NCBI GenBank assembly: GCA_002327865.1
Contig: DCUQ01000009.1
Span: 96,802 to 160,801, forward strand
Length of the DNA stretch: 64,000 nucleotides
Reading direction: 5' to 3'
DNA from: Syntrophaceae bacterium UBA2210
GTDB lineage: Bacteria; Desulfobacterota; Syntrophia; Syntrophales; UBA2210
The translations under genes and the position numbers were made by a program. The notes under the pieces were generated by a model. That model worked only from the letters and a program-made list of their open reading frames with translations, was not told the DNA's origin and searched no databases. Positions 44,540 to 54,869 of this stretch are shown in pieces (positions within the stretch are counted from its first letter, which is position 1; every line of letters starts with the position of its first letter).

Positions 44540-44839
44540 TTATTTTTTCTTCGGGGCTTTTGCCTTTTCCAGTTCCGCCTTGTATTTCTCCGCTTCGGCC
44601 TTTGCTTTTTCCAGCTCTTCCTTAGCAGCTTCCAGGTCTGCATCGCTTGCTTTATCTTCTTTTTTGGACTTCATCTGATCCCTTATTTCATCGTAACCGA
44701 CATATATGGCGAGGGCGCCTCCCAGCAGCAGAATGATCGGGATCCCACCTGCAATAAGTTTAAGAAAGGGTTGCCACCAGATTCCCAAACCGATAAGTCC
44801 CAAAACCGCTCCTATAATACCGCCCATTAATACCTTCAT
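44540..44839 (-). CDS. Small membrane protein with Lys/Ala/Glu coiled-coil tail
   Basis: A 99-residue protein. Two hydrophobic segments (about 5-20 and 29-48, Gly/Ile-rich) form a helical hairpin, followed by a charged coiled coil (about 52-99) made of AEKYKAELEKAKA-type repeats and ending in polylysine. The ATG follows a strong GGAGG site. No family assigned. It could be an envelope or stress-linked scaffold protein; function is unknown. Confidence 0.72.
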   Translation of the reverse strand: MKVLMGGIIGAVLGLIGLGIWWQPFLKLIAGGIPIILLLGGALAIYVGYDEIRDQMKSKKEDKASDADLEAAKEELEKAKAEAEKYKAELEKAKAPKKK

Positions 44840-45074
44840 GATTCTTTATCCTCCCTCTATCAAAATTTGTTTTTTCCAATGGCTGTCGTGGCAGAAAAGC
44901 ACGTAACACACTCGACATCTCCAGCTAACACAAAAATAAAGCACAGGCAAGTTCAAAATGGAGAAAAAGGACTTGCCTAAAAAGAAATATTAGATTAGCT
45001 TTATGAGATTTCAGATAGACTTGATTTTACACGACAGATTTCCGGTTTTAAGCAGGGTCGGAGGAAAAATACCA

Positions 45075-45452
45075 ATGGTGGAACTTGATTTTGAGAAGGG
45101 AACCGGGCTTATTCCTGTCATAGCACAGGATTACGAGACAAAAGATGTCTTGATGATGGCCTACATGAACAAAGAGGCATGGTTGAAAACAGTTGAAACG
45201 GGCAGGGCGACCTACTGGAGCAGATCAAGAAACACGCTCTGGATCAAAGGCGAAACATCGGGTAATGTCCAGATTGTCAGGGAAATTCTTGTGGACTGCG
45301 ATCTTGACACTATCGTTTTGAAGGTGGACCAGATGGGAGGGGCCGCCTGCCATATGGGCTATCGTTCCTGCTTTTACAGAAGGGTATCGGACGGGGACAT
45401 AGAAATAGTAGGTGAGAGAATATTCGATCCGGAGGAAGTGTATAAAAAATGA
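45075..45452 (+). CDS. hisI: Phosphoribosyl-AMP cyclohydrolase HisI
   Basis: Third step of histidine synthesis, opening the adenine ring of PR-AMP. 125 residues with the family pattern: [29 protein letters not shown] near 25-52, LWIKGETSG near 54-62, and zinc ligands in DCDLDTI and [14 protein letters not shown]. No HisE domain is fused. The start at 45075 behind GGAGG gives normal length; an in-frame ATG at 45003 would add 24 residues with no homology. Ends overlapping hisG by 4 nt. Confidence 0.94.
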   Translation: MVELDFEKGTGLIPVIAQDYETKDVLMMAYMNKEAWLKTVETGRATYWSRSRNTLWIKGETSGNVQIVREILVDCDLDTIVLKVDQMGGAACHMGYRSCFYRRVSDGDIEIVGERIFDPEEVYKK

Positions 45453-46321
45453 GGAAATTGAAGCTGGGAATACCAAAGGGAAGTCTTGAATCCAATACGA
45501 TCGAGCTTTTTAAAAGAGCCGGGTGGTCCATAACCTACGATTCCAGAAGCTATTTCCCCGATATCGATGATGAAGATATTTCCTGTGCTCTGGTCAGGGC
45601 CCAGGAGATGTCCCGTTATGTCGATGACGGTACGCTCGACCTAGGGCTTACCGGAAGAGACTGGATCCTGGAAAACGAATCCGACATTATTGTAGTGCAT
45701 GATCTTATTTACTCAAAAGCGTCCACAAGGCAGGCCCGATGGGTGCTCGTAGTGAGGGAAGATTCGCCGATAAAAACGATAGAGGATGTGGCCGGGAAAA
45801 AGATATCGACGGAACTGGTTAACTTTACGCGAAAATACCTCAAGGAAAGAGGAATAGATACCCGTCTGGAGTTTTCCTGGGGAGCGACGGAGGCCAAGGT
45901 GGTCGAGGGTCTTGTAGATGCGATAGTAGAGGTCACGGAAACGGGAAGTACCCTGAAGGCTAATAATCTAAGAATCGTTCACGAACTTCTGAAGACAAAT
46001 ACCCAGTTGATCGCCAACAAAAAGGCATGGAACAACCCATGGAAACGTAAAAAGATAGAGCAGATAAGTATGCTCCTTAAGGGATCGCTTATGGCCATGG
46101 GCAAAGTCGGGCTCAAGATGAATGTAGCCCGGGAAAATCTTGGAGGCGTTGTTCTCCTGCTTCCATCTCTTAAGGCGCCAACGACTTCGGCATTGTATGA
46201 TGAGAACTGGTTCGCCGTAGAGGCCGTTGTGGATCGCGGTATCGTAAGAGAACTGATACCGCTTCTCCGTGAAGCAGGCGCCGAAGGTATAATCGAATAT
46301 CCTCTAAGCAAAGTTTTATAA
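45449..46321 (+). CDS. hisG: ATP phosphoribosyltransferase HisG, long form
   Basis: First, feedback-controlled step of histidine synthesis. 290 residues, the long form with a C-terminal ACT-like regulatory domain (about 215-290), so no HisZ is needed. LGIPKGSLE near the start, [10 protein letters not shown] near 68-77 and the PRPP-binding [14 protein letters not shown] near 160-173. Long-form HisG is typical of many deltaproteobacteria and enterobacteria. Confidence 0.96.
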   Translation: MRKLKLGIPKGSLESNTIELFKRAGWSITYDSRSYFPDIDDEDISCALVRAQEMSRYVDDGTLDLGLTGRDWILENESDIIVVHDLIYSKASTRQARWVLVVREDSPIKTIEDVAGKKISTELVNFTRKYLKERGIDTRLEFSWGATEAKVVEGLVDAIVEVTETGSTLKANNLRIVHELLKTNTQLIANKKAWNNPWKRKKIEQISMLLKGSLMAMGKVGLKMNVARENLGGVVLLLPSLKAPTTSALYDENWFAVEAVVDRGIVRELIPLLREAGAEGIIEYPLSKVL

Positions 46322-46337
46322 AAAGGGGTCGAATATT

Positions 46338-46925
46338 ATGGCAAGAACAAAAAAAATCACCAGGAAAACAACGGAGACCGATGTTTACATAGAGATTGAT
46401 CTAGACGGAAACGGGCGGAGAAATATATCCACGTCAATACCGTTTCTTGATCACATGCTCGACCTTTTTGCGAAACATGGGTTTATCGATCTGAACGTAC
46501 AAGCCGGCGGAGATACGGATATAGATTATCACCATCTCGTGGAAGATATAGGAATATGCCTCGGAGAAGCGGTAAAGGGAGCTCTGGGAGACAAAAAGGG
46601 GGTAAGCCGCTATGGCAATGCCTGTGTCCCCATGGATGAAACCCTCTGCCATGTCTGCATCGATATTTCCGGAAGATCATACCTGGTTTTCAGGGCCGAT
46701 TTTGAGAACAAAAAGATAAGAGATTTCGATCCCTTCATCCTTGAGGAATTCTTTAAGTCTTTTGCGGATCACGGGGGAATAACCTTGCACATAAATGTCA
46801 TATATGGTAAGAATCCCCACCACATAGCAGAGGCTATCTTCAAGGCGTTTGCCCGTGCGTTAAAGAGTGCCGTCCGTATGGATGCCCAGATTGAAGGGGT
46901 ACTGTCAACAAAGGGAACTCTTTAG
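46338..46925 (+). CDS. hisB: Imidazoleglycerol-phosphate dehydratase HisB
   Basis: Manganese enzyme that dehydrates imidazoleglycerol phosphate. 195 residues, dehydratase only (no phosphatase fusion). Metal-ligand motifs HHLVEDIGICLGEA near 64-77 and the second DHGGITLHI / GKNPHHIAEAIFKA half, plus the start motif RKTTETDVYIEIDLDG. 16 bp after hisG; ribosome site AAAGGGG. Confidence 0.96.
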   Translation: MARTKKITRKTTETDVYIEIDLDGNGRRNISTSIPFLDHMLDLFAKHGFIDLNVQAGGDTDIDYHHLVEDIGICLGEAVKGALGDKKGVSRYGNACVPMDETLCHVCIDISGRSYLVFRADFENKKIRDFDPFILEEFFKSFADHGGITLHINVIYGKNPHHIAEAIFKAFARALKSAVRMDAQIEGVLSTKGTL

Positions 46926-46963
46926 CATCCCCTTATACGGCAGTACCAGGAAAAGTAACTATC

Positions 46964-47671
46964 ATGAAAAAGTATCTTTCTCCATATTTTTGGGGGCTTC
47001 TTATCTGTGGGACGGCGGCTGTACTGATGCTTGCCGGATGTGCTTCAAAAAACGCCGGCGGAGCAAGCGCCATTCAGCGTAAAGCTGTCTCCGGCTTCAA
47101 AAAAATTGCGGTCGCTCCCTTTCAGGCGGTTACGTCGGACGATCCCGATGCCGGTTTCGTCCAGTGCCCTGTCTGTAAAACAACGTTCAGAACATCCGTC
47201 TTTACGGGAACCCCGGAAAAAAAGATAGAAGAACTTTTTCTGAAAGGAATGGCATCTTCAAAACACTATTCCCTGGTACCGTCAGAGTATGTACAGCGTG
47301 TGTACAAGAGGGTTTCAAACGTCTCTTCGGGGGAATCCCAGCTGGAGATATTGACGGAAGTCGGGAAAGAGGTCGGGGCGGACGGCATTATCGCTGGATA
47401 TCTCTTTTACTATACGGAGCGGAAAGGTTTTGATTATTCCGTGGAGAAACCCGCTTCAGTGGCTTTCTGTATTCATCTTATCAGCGTTGAAGACGGCGTA
47501 CCGGTGTGGAAAGGGGTGTTCGACAAGACCCAGAAGTCACTTATGGAAAATATTTTTGACATCATACCCTTTATAAAAGGCGGGGGGAAATGGGTTACAG
47601 TCGAAACACTGTCACAGGAGGGTATCGAAAAGATTTTACAGGACCTTCCGGACATGAAGGGAGATTCATAA
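46964..47671 (+). CDS. Lipoprotein of the GNA1162/CsgG-like fold, inside the his cluster
   Basis: A 235-residue lipoprotein: lipobox LAGC at about 23-26, then KKIAVAPFQAVTSD, the edge-strand start seen in CsgG/GNA1162-type proteins (IAVxPF), and VGKEVGADGIIAGYLF near 130-146. A CPVC pair (QCPVCKTTF) near 70 may bind metal or form a disulfide. It sits between hisB and hisA, abutting hisA with no gap, although it can have nothing obvious to do with histidine synthesis. Ends where the TTG start of hisA begins. Confidence 0.85.
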   Translation: MKKYLSPYFWGLLICGTAAVLMLAGCASKNAGGASAIQRKAVSGFKKIAVAPFQAVTSDDPDAGFVQCPVCKTTFRTSVFTGTPEKKIEELFLKGMASSKHYSLVPSEYVQRVYKRVSNVSSGESQLEILTEVGKEVGADGIIAGYLFYYTERKGFDYSVEKPASVAFCIHLISVEDGVPVWKGVFDKTQKSLMENIFDIIPFIKGGGKWVTVETLSQEGIEKILQDLPDMKGDS

Positions 47672-48400
47672 TTGCTTATAATACCCGCTATCGATTTAAA
47701 GGATGGCAAGTGTGTACGCCTCCTGCAGGGTGATTTCAACCAATCTACCGTGTATTCCGATCACCCTGCCGATATCGCCGCACGATGGCAGAAAGAAGGG
47801 GCAAAACGTATTCACGTGGTTGATCTCGACGGTTCCCGCGAAGGATCACCCCGTAATATGAACGTTATAAGGGAAATTGTCCGTACCGTTAATACGCCTC
47901 TACAAGTGGGCGGTGGAATACGGGACATGAAAACCGTCGACAGTTATATAAATATGGGAGTTACATATGTCATACTGGGAACCGTCGCTCTCAAGGACAA
48001 ACAGTTTGTTCTTGACGCGTGCGCCGCTTACCGTGGGCATATTATTCTTGCCATTGACGCACGCGATGGAAAGATCGCCGTTGAAGGGTGGACTGAAAGC
48101 ACCGACCGGTCTCCTGCAGAGATTGCTTCGGGGTACCGGGGATTAGGACTGGATTCTATAATATACACGGATATACAGCGGGACGGCATGGAATCGGGTG
48201 TCAACATCGCATCCACAAAGATGCTTGCCGAGTCCGTCGATATACCGATTATTGCTTCAGGTGGTGTTGCGAGCATACATGATATTAAAAAGTTGGTCGA
48301 AGCAGGTGAGCCGGGAATCATGGGCGTTATTACAGGAAAGGCATTGTACAGCGGTGCCTTGAAACTGGAAGACGCTATCGCAGCCGCCGCTGCATCGTGA
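47672..48400 (+). CDS. hisA: ProFAR isomerase HisA
   Basis: TIM-barrel isomerase of histidine synthesis. 242 residues: IPAIDLKDGKCVRLLQGD with the catalytic Asp near residue 8, a second Asp in IDARDGKIAVEGW near 130, phosphate loops PLQVGGGIRD and IIASGGVASI. TTG start immediately after the preceding stop. No hisF, hisH, hisC or hisD in view, so the pathway is split across the genome. Confidence 0.96.
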   Translation: MLIIPAIDLKDGKCVRLLQGDFNQSTVYSDHPADIAARWQKEGAKRIHVVDLDGSREGSPRNMNVIREIVRTVNTPLQVGGGIRDMKTVDSYINMGVTYVILGTVALKDKQFVLDACAAYRGHIILAIDARDGKIAVEGWTESTDRSPAEIASGYRGLGLDSIIYTDIQRDGMESGVNIASTKMLAESVDIPIIASGGVASIHDIKKLVEAGEPGIMGVITGKALYSGALKLEDAIAAAAAS

Positions 48401-48528
48401 GATTCCAGCAGAGAAAGCAAAAGAATTACAGGCGGTCGCAATATAAAGTTTGTTTTCTGCAATTTTATGCTTTTATTAATGTAATACATTTTTAAATTCC
48501 GGTTCGTCCGGATGGGGAGAATACGGAG

Positions 48529-48864
48529 ATGGAAGATTGCATATTCTGCAAGATTGTCAGAGGGGAAATACCCGCCAGCATTGTTTACGAATCTGACAGC
48601 GTCCTGGCGTTCGACGATATTAATCCTATGGCTCCTGTACATGTCGTTGCCGTGCCGAAAACACATGTTGCGACGCTCATGGATGTGTCGGAAGGCATGA
48701 TGGAAGGAATGGTTTCGGCAATCCAGCAAATAGCACAGATTAAAGGAATCGATAAGACGGGCTTCAGAACGGTTATCAATTGCAATGAAGATGGCGGTCA
48801 GATTGTTTTCCACGTTCATGTTCATATCCTGGGAGGCAGGAAATTGAGCGATGGTATGGGATGA
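48529..48864 (+). CDS. HIT-family nucleotide hydrolase (HinT-like)
   Basis: A 111-residue purine-nucleoside phosphoramidase of the histidine-triad family. FCKIVRGEIPA near 6-16 and the catalytic triad HVHVHILGG near 94-102. Zinc-binding Cys 4/7 present. Ribosome site GGGGAG and GGAG just upstream. Often precedes yqeY in related genomes. Confidence 0.93.
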   Translation: MEDCIFCKIVRGEIPASIVYESDSVLAFDDINPMAPVHVVAVPKTHVATLMDVSEGMMEGMVSAIQQIAQIKGIDKTGFRTVINCNEDGGQIVFHVHVHILGGRKLSDGMG

Positions 48865-48963
48865 CAGGGTGGTTGCGAATAACGAGAACATGGAAGAACA
48901 TTGATACCATGTTTGTCGCCGCGGGTATCTTCCGCCACAGGAAAAGAGAAAGGTAAAGATGAG

Positions 48964-49407
48964 ATGGATATACAGAAACGCGTATCGAGTGAAATGGTAA
49001 AAGCCGCAAAAGATAAAGACAAGGAAACCTTGTCTGCGCTTCGCATGATTAAATCGGCTCTGCACAACAGGGAAATAGATTTGAAGGACCAGTTCGGCGA
49101 AAAAGAAATCCTGCAGGTGTTGTCTTCTATGATAAAGCAGCGAAAAGATTCCGTTGAACAATTCAGGAATGGAGGAAGGCCGGAGCTTGCCCAAAAAGAG
49201 GAAAAAGAAATCGAGGTAATTCGCAGATTCATGCCGGAACAGATGTCAGAGGAAGAAATCCAGGCAGAGATTGAAAATGCCATAAAGGAAGTTGGGGCCG
49301 AAGGTGTCCGCGACATGGGGAAGGTCATGAAAATTCTCATGCCCCGGTTAACGGGAAAGGCCGATGGGAAAGCCGTCGGCGAAGCGGTCAAGGCGAGATT
49401 GTCATGA
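48964..49407 (+). CDS. yqeY: GatB/YqeY-domain protein
   Basis: A 147-residue helical protein, similar to the tail domain of GatB amidotransferase. Signature LSALRMIKSALHNREIDL near 20-37 and MGKVMKILMPRLTGKADGK near 118-136. It commonly sits between rpsU and dnaG in the macromolecular synthesis operon; here rpsU is not adjacent. The ATG at 48964 is chosen over an upstream in-frame ATG at 48901, which lacks homology. Confidence 0.92.
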   Translation: MDIQKRVSSEMVKAAKDKDKETLSALRMIKSALHNREIDLKDQFGEKEILQVLSSMIKQRKDSVEQFRNGGRPELAQKEEKEIEVIRRFMPEQMSEEEIQAEIENAIKEVGAEGVRDMGKVMKILMPRLTGKADGKAVGEAVKARLS

Positions 49408-49440
49408 GTACTGTTTTGTTTTATATGAGGTAAGAATAGT

Positions 49441-51225
49441 TTGAAGGAATATGTTCCTCAGGAAAAGATAAGCGAGATAAAAAGCAGGATAAATATCGTA
49501 GATCTTATTTCTGAGTACGTTACCTTAAAAAAGGCGGGGAGAAATTTCGTCGGCCTTTGCCCTTTTCACAAGGAAAAAACACCTTCTTTCAGTGTCAATC
49601 CCGAGAAACAGATATTTTACTGCTTCGGTTGCGGAGAGGGTGGAGATATCTTTGCCTTTCTCATGAAAATAAACGGCACCGGTTTCGCCGAGGCAGTCAG
49701 GCAACTGGCCGGCAAAGCGGGTATTGATATTACCCTTGGAAAGATGACCGGCGCGGAAAGAACGGTCAGAACCGAGAAGGAAAAGCTCTACAGGATCAAC
49801 GCGATCGCGATGGAGTATTTCTCCGGGAACCTTGCTTCCGATAACGGCCGGGCGGTTCGAAGCTATCTTGACAAAAGGAAAATAGGTAATACAATAACAT
49901 CCGAATTTCGTTTGGGTTACTCACCTGAGGGATGGAATCATCTTGTCAGCTATTTAGAAGACAAGCGGGTTCCACTCGAGCTTGCAGCGAAAACCGGCCT
50001 TATCATACCTAAAAATAACGGCGGATTTTATGACCGGTTTCGCGGGAGGTTGATGTTCCCCATAGAAGATTTGAGCGGCAGAGTTGTTGCCTTCGGCGGA
50101 CGGACTCTCGGTGACGATATGCCGAAGTACCTTAACTCACCCGAGTCTCCCGTATATACAAAAGGCAGGATTCTGTACGGAATCTCCAAAGCAAAGGAGA
50201 GCATCCGCAGTAAGGATTATGTCATAATGGTGGAAGGATATATCGATCTTCTTTCCCTGTATGATGCCGGAGTGATCAACGTGGTGGCAACACTGGGTAC
50301 CGCCTTGACCAGAGAGCAGGTTGAACTGATCAGACGATTTACCAGGAATGTAGTCGTTATTTTTGATCCCGACGAAGCGGGCAGGCATGCGGTGGAACGC
50401 AGCCTGAAACTGTTTCTCGAAGAGGATATGCATGCCAGGATAATCGTTCTTCCCGAAAAGCATGATCCTGATGACTATGTAAAAAAATACGGCTCCGAGG
50501 CCCTGGAGAATATGATCACTCATTCCCCGATGATGGTGGATTACTATATAGAAGAAATAATGGGAAACATTGATACGCTCGAAGACAACCTGGATATCAG
50601 CCGGGATGCAACCGCTTTTATAAGAGCGATAAGCGACCGTGTCGAACAAAACCTGTTCATAAAAAGGGTATCCGAAAAACTTGGTATCGACCAGAAGCTG
50701 TTGAAGGAAAAAGTCAGGATGACATCTGCTCATTACAAAACCACCCCCGGAACCGCAACTTCTGCAAATAAGGCGGAGAAGGTCGATATGGTGGAATTAA
50801 ATCTCATTTACATGATGATGGAATATCCGGAGAAAGTCCCCCTGGTGATACAGGAGGGTATTCTGGATTGTTTTACTTCAGAAACACTGAAAAAACTGGG
50901 ACAGGCAATAATCGGGGGAATGGTCGACATTACCTCCTTAATCGGTGATCTCGAAAACGGCCCGGTAAAGGAAAACCTGTTGAAATTAATGATGGAGCAG
51001 CCTTTTCCCGACAGAGAGATTGCCGACAGGGTTCTTGACGACAACATAAAACAGGTACGAAATAAATGGTACAAGAGCAGGCACGCTCTGCTGACGAGGA
51101 AATTGATCAAAGCCCGTAATATGAATGACAGCTCATTGAGCGAAAGCCTGTTGCGAGAAAAGAATAGATTGTTAAAAGAGGAGAGAGGATTACTCAAAAA
51201 TGAAAAAATCAATCAGGTCGGATGA
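49441..51225 (+). CDS. dnaG: DNA primase DnaG
   Basis: Makes RNA primers at the replication fork. N-terminal zinc ribbon Cys 40, His 43, Cys 61, Cys 64; catalytic core with the TOPRIM domain ([16 protein letters not shown] near 262-277 and [11 protein letters not shown] near 307-317); C-terminal helicase-binding domain about 450-594. TTG start. The last 26 nt overlap rpoD, giving the classic dnaG-rpoD order. 594 residues, normal length. Confidence 0.97.
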   Translation: MKEYVPQEKISEIKSRINIVDLISEYVTLKKAGRNFVGLCPFHKEKTPSFSVNPEKQIFYCFGCGEGGDIFAFLMKINGTGFAEAVRQLAGKAGIDITLGKMTGAERTVRTEKEKLYRINAIAMEYFSGNLASDNGRAVRSYLDKRKIGNTITSEFRLGYSPEGWNHLVSYLEDKRVPLELAAKTGLIIPKNNGGFYDRFRGRLMFPIEDLSGRVVAFGGRTLGDDMPKYLNSPESPVYTKGRILYGISKAKESIRSKDYVIMVEGYIDLLSLYDAGVINVVATLGTALTREQVELIRRFTRNVVVIFDPDEAGRHAVERSLKLFLEEDMHARIIVLPEKHDPDDYVKKYGSEALENMITHSPMMVDYYIEEIMGNIDTLEDNLDISRDATAFIRAISDRVEQNLFIKRVSEKLGIDQKLLKEKVRMTSAHYKTTPGTATSANKAEKVDMVELNLIYMMMEYPEKVPLVIQEGILDCFTSETLKKLGQAIIGGMVDITSLIGDLENGPVKENLLKLMMEQPFPDREIADRVLDDNIKQVRNKWYKSRHALLTRKLIKARNMNDSSLSESLLREKNRLLKEERGLLKNEKINQVG

Positions 51226-52966
51226 AGTAAACGAACTTATTTCACTGGGTAAAGGGAAAGGATTTCTTACCTATGATGACATTAACGATACATTGCCGTC
51301 CGACATCATATTTTCAGATCAGATAGACGATATATTGATATTTTTCCATGAGAAAAATATCGAGATTGTCGATCCCGAAAAGAACGGGAAAACTATCAGC
51401 GCTCTGGCCGCGAAAGCCAAGGATGAAGAACCTGAGGAAAAAACGAAGGATGAAGAAATACTGTCCATGCCCATGACCACGCTTGGCAAAACAGGTGACC
51501 CTGTTAAGATGTACCTGCGGGAAATGGGACTCGTTCCGCTGCTGAGCCGTGAGGAAGAGGTAAAAATCGCTAAAAAGATCGAAAAGGGAGAAAAAAGGAT
51601 TATAGAAACCCTTTTCAGCCTGCCTATTTTTATAAAAGAGGTTATAGATATAGGAAACAAACTTTGTAATAACGAAATAAGAATCAAAACAGTTGTCGAC
51701 AATCTTGAAGACGAAAGCGGTTTTACTGAAGAGGATGCGTATCGGGAAAAAGTGCTGAACTGTACTGCAAGAGTAGCAAAGCTGGACGAAAGAAATACCT
51801 TTTTACGGAAACAGTTAAAGAGCACAACATTGGATTATCTCGAAAAAGAAAAAATAGAAGAGGAAATAGAAAAAAATCTTAAAAAAATCATACGGTTCTG
51901 CAGAGACATAAACTTTACCAAGAGACGTATAAACTATATGGTCTCCACGCTGAAGGACGCTGTTACCGATATTAACAAAGGTGCTGCGGAAATAGAGGTA
52001 TGCAGTGAAAAGGCAGGGTTGTCCATCAGCATGTTGGACAAGATATTTTCCCGAATGAGGAATGGTGAAACGGAACAGGTTTACCAGGAAACCGGCATCC
52101 CTGTTCAAAAACTGATTGAATATGAAAGGATAATCCGTCAGGCGCGTAATGACAGGAAACGGATAACGGGGAAGATCGGCGCATCCAAGGAAAGACTGAA
52201 GCTTATTGTCACTTCCATGAAAAGGGGAGAACTCGAGGCAGAACTTGCAAAACGCAAACTGATAAAAGCGAACCTCAGGCTGGTTGTAAGCATCGCCAAA
52301 AAGTATACGAACAGGGGGCTGCAATTCCTGGATCTTATTCAGGAAGGAAATATAGGTCTGATGAAGGCAGTTGAAAAGTTCGAGTATCAGAGAGGGTATA
52401 AGTTTTCCACCTATGCCACATGGTGGATAAGGCAGGCGATTACAAGGGCCATAGCCGATCAGGCACGAACGATAAGAATACCGGTTCATATGATTGAAAC
52501 CATAAACAAGCTTATCAGAACTTCGCGTTACCTGGTCCAGGCGCTGGGGAGAGAACCAACTCCGGCTGAAATCGCGGAAAAAATGGAATTTCCTCTGGAC
52601 AAGGTGAGAAAGGTTTTGAAAATAGCCAAAGAACCGATATCTCTGGAAACGCCCATAGGGGAAGAAGAAGATAGCTCTCTCGGGGATTTTATAGAGGATA
52701 AAAAAATCATGTCCCCTTCCGATGCCACGATGAGCATGGATCTTGCCCAGCAGACCAGAAAAATATTGTCCACACTTACACCACGTGAAGAAAAGGTCCT
52801 GCGAATGCGCTTTGGGATCAGTGAGAGAACGGATCAGGAAGTCAACCTGGGGGAAGAAACGGAAATGAGTGATACGGTAAAACGCGCCAGGCAGATTGAA
52901 GACGATGTTCTTAAGAGAATGCGCGGAACCTCGCGTAGGAGGGAAATAAAAGGGGGAATCAAGTAA
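51200..52966 (+). CDS. rpoD: Primary sigma-70 factor RpoD with diverged region 4.2
   Basis: Housekeeping sigma factor, 588 residues. Region 1.2 [22 protein letters not shown] near 98-119, a long non-conserved insert, then a textbook region 2 ([13 protein letters not shown] near 356 to WWIRQAI near 414) and region 3 ([13 protein letters not shown]). Region 4 begins normally with [15 protein letters not shown], but the helix-turn-helix that should read LEEVG...VTRERIRQIEAKALRKLR instead reads [28 protein letters not shown] (residues 545-575). Two of the four main -35 contacts (equivalents of R584 and E585 of E. coli) are changed to Val and Lys. No frameshift explains this. Overlaps dnaG by 26 nt. 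Confidence 0.93.
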   Translation: MKKSIRSDEVNELISLGKGKGFLTYDDINDTLPSDIIFSDQIDDILIFFHEKNIEIVDPEKNGKTISALAAKAKDEEPEEKTKDEEILSMPMTTLGKTGDPVKMYLREMGLVPLLSREEEVKIAKKIEKGEKRIIETLFSLPIFIKEVIDIGNKLCNNEIRIKTVVDNLEDESGFTEEDAYREKVLNCTARVAKLDERNTFLRKQLKSTTLDYLEKEKIEEEIEKNLKKIIRFCRDINFTKRRINYMVSTLKDAVTDINKGAAEIEVCSEKAGLSISMLDKIFSRMRNGETEQVYQETGIPVQKLIEYERIIRQARNDRKRITGKIGASKERLKLIVTSMKRGELEAELAKRKLIKANLRLVVSIAKKYTNRGLQFLDLIQEGNIGLMKAVEKFEYQRGYKFSTYATWWIRQAITRAIADQARTIRIPVHMIETINKLIRTSRYLVQALGREPTPAEIAEKMEFPLDKVRKVLKIAKEPISLETPIGEEEDSSLGDFIEDKKIMSPSDATMSMDLAQQTRKILSTLTPREEKVLRMRFGISERTDQEVNLGEETEMSDTVKRARQIEDDVLKRMRGTSRRREIKGGIK

Positions 52967-53012
52967 GCAATGGTTCGGGATAGGATTGTTTCCGTGTCCC
53001 TGTGCCGGAGCA

Positions 53013-53396
53013 TCAATCGCAAAGGGCCACTGCTTCTATCTCGATGGCGGCGCCTTTCGGCAGGCAACTTACCTCTACACAGGCCCTGGCCGGGCGGGCA
53101 TCTCCAAAATATTCGGTATATATGTCGTTAAACTGTGCAAAGCATCTCATGTCCGTCAGGAAAATCATGACTTTTACTACCCGGTCAAGGCTGGACCCTC
53201 CCGCTTTCAGTATCTCGTTGAGATTGTCCAGTGTCCTGCGAGCCTGCAGTTCAAATGCCCCTTTCACGTTTTCTCCGGTTTCCGGGTCAACAGGAATCTG
53301 GCCGGATATGTAGATCCAGCCGTTTGCTTTGACTGCCTGAGAATAAGGACCAACAGGCTGGGGTGCCTTGTCGGTATTGATGATTTTTTTACTCAT
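53013..53396 (-). CDS. ridA: RidA-family enamine/imine deaminase
   Basis: A 127-residue homotrimeric deaminase that clears reactive 2-aminoacrylate-type intermediates made by PLP enzymes. The YjgF/RidA signature is visible: APQPVGPYSQAVKANGWIYISGQIPVDP near 11-38, and the substrate-binding Arg in PARACVEVSCLPKGAAIEIEAVA near 101-123. Convergent with rpoD; the long upstream open frame is not part of it. Start ATG at 53396. Confidence 0.93.
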   Translation of the reverse strand: MSKKIINTDKAPQPVGPYSQAVKANGWIYISGQIPVDPETGENVKGAFELQARRTLDNLNEILKAGGSSLDRVVKVMIFLTDMRCFAQFNDIYTEYFGDARPARACVEVSCLPKGAAIEIEAVALCD

Positions 53397-53534
53397 ATGC
53401 ATTTTATTCCTTTCCGGTCGTTTATTCGACAACAAGATAGTAAAGATGTCAATAAAATAGTTGAACGATTTTAACAACAGAGATCCTTCCGGAACGATGT
53501 TCTCAAAGATACCGGATTGGTTGTTTGGAGCTTT

Positions 53535-54869
53535 ATGAAAGGCATACTGACCGTTACAGAATTGACCGGGGCCATAAAAACCGTTTTGGAAGCCGGTTTT
53601 GACGTTATATGGGTCACAGGTGAGATCTCCAATCTTCGCCGTCCCGCATCGGGCCATGTTTATTTCACGCTTAAGGATGAAAACAGCCAGATACGGGTCG
53701 TTGCTTTCAAAAGTACGGCCGGCGGTATGGGTTTTGACCTTGAAGATGGAATGAAGATCGTTTGCAGAGGGAGAATTAATGTATATTCAGCACGAGGTGA
53801 GTACCAGCTTATTATAGATGCCGCCGAGCCGAAGGGTATTGGGGCCCTTCAGATGGCATTCGAACAGCTCAAAGTGCGCCTGGAAAAAGAGGGGCTGTTC
53901 GATCCGGCTCATAAAAAAGAAATACCCTTCTTGCCGGAGAAGATCGGAATCGTAACATCTCCTTCAGGTGCCGCCATCAGGGACATACTAAATATCACAT
54001 ACAGGAGATTCCCCTCCGTTGATATCATCATTGCTCCTGCGGCCGTGCAGGGAGCGGAGGCACCCGGGGAAATATGCAGCGCCATATCGGAACTAAATTC
54101 CATCGGTCCGGATGTTATTATTGTCACCAGGGGTGGAGGATCAATTGAAGACCTGTTCTGTTTCAACAACGAACGGGTCGCACGAGCGATTCATGCCTCA
54201 AAAATTCCTGTAATATCCGCTGTCGGCCATGAAATTGATTTCACGATCGCCGATTTTGTGGCCGATCTCAGAGCGCCGACACCTTCCGCTGCGGCCGAGC
54301 TGGTTGTCCCCGACAGGAAAAATTTAATCGACAGTATACGAAAGCTGAAATCACGGTTAATACATAACTGGGGTACATACCTGCGCGGACTGGAAAACAG
54401 ATTGACTTTTGTTGCCGACAGTCTGCGGAATCCTAAAGGACAAATTGCCGACCTTCGCATTGGGCTGGATGACCGGAACACCCGGCTGTCGCGAGGCATA
54501 CGACGCGTACTCGAAATGCGTATTAACAGATTTTCCCCCACACACAGGATGCTGATACGGATGGCCCCCGGGACAAAGATCCGCACGTTACGCTACAGTA
54601 TTGAAAACTCGAAAAAAGAATTACATGTGCGAACCAGGTTTTATATGGAAAATCTGCAGGAGATACTCAAGAGACATATAACCGCATTAGATAATCTGAG
54701 CCCTCTTTCCGTATTGAAGCGGGGATTCGGGATTGTACTCTTGCATGACGGAACCATTGTCAGAGATGCGCGTATACTCGCGGTGAACGACAGCGTCAAT
54801 GTAAAGGTTTCATCGGGAAGTTTCAAGGCACGGGTAACCGAAATTCTGAAGGAGCAAAACGATGGCTGA
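53535..54869 (+). CDS. xseA: Exodeoxyribonuclease VII large subunit
   Basis: Single-strand-specific exonuclease working from both ends in repair. 444 residues: N-terminal OB fold (VTGEISNLRRPASGHVYFTLKD near 33-54), catalytic domain with KIGIVTSPSGAAIRDILNI near 133-151 and GGGSIEDLFCFNNE near 197-210, then a long coiled coil and C-terminal barrel. ATG with GGAG spaced five; overlaps xseB by 8 nt. Confidence 0.96.
   Translation: MKGILTVTELTGAIKTVLEAGFDVIWVTGEISNLRRPASGHVYFTLKDENSQIRVVAFKSTAGGMGFDLEDGMKIVCRGRINVYSARGEYQLIIDAAEPKGIGALQMAFEQLKVRLEKEGLFDPAHKKEIPFLPEKIGIVTSPSGAAIRDILNITYRRFPSVDIIIAPAAVQGAEAPGEICSAISELNSIGPDVIIVTRGGGSIEDLFCFNNERVARAIHASKIPVISAVGHEIDFTIADFVADLRAPTPSAAAELVVPDRKNLIDSIRKLKSRLIHNWGTYLRGLENRLTFVADSLRNPKGQIADLRIGLDDRNTRLSRGIRRVLEMRINRFSPTHRMLIRMAPGTKIRTLRYSIENSKKELHVRTRFYMENLQEILKRHITALDNLSPLSVLKRGFGIVLLHDGTIVRDARILAVNDSVNVKVSSGSFKARVTEILKEQNDG

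Noticed and set aside
48028..49194. 388-codon minus-strand open frame
   Set aside because: It runs antisense to hisA, the HIT gene and yqeY and has no recognisable domain; length is due to base composition.
52832..52966. Frameshift as the cause of the odd RpoD C-terminus
   Set aside because: The other two forward frames were read through this stretch; they meet stops and do not restore VTRERIRQIE, and the RQIE and LKRMR remnants are in the annotated frame.
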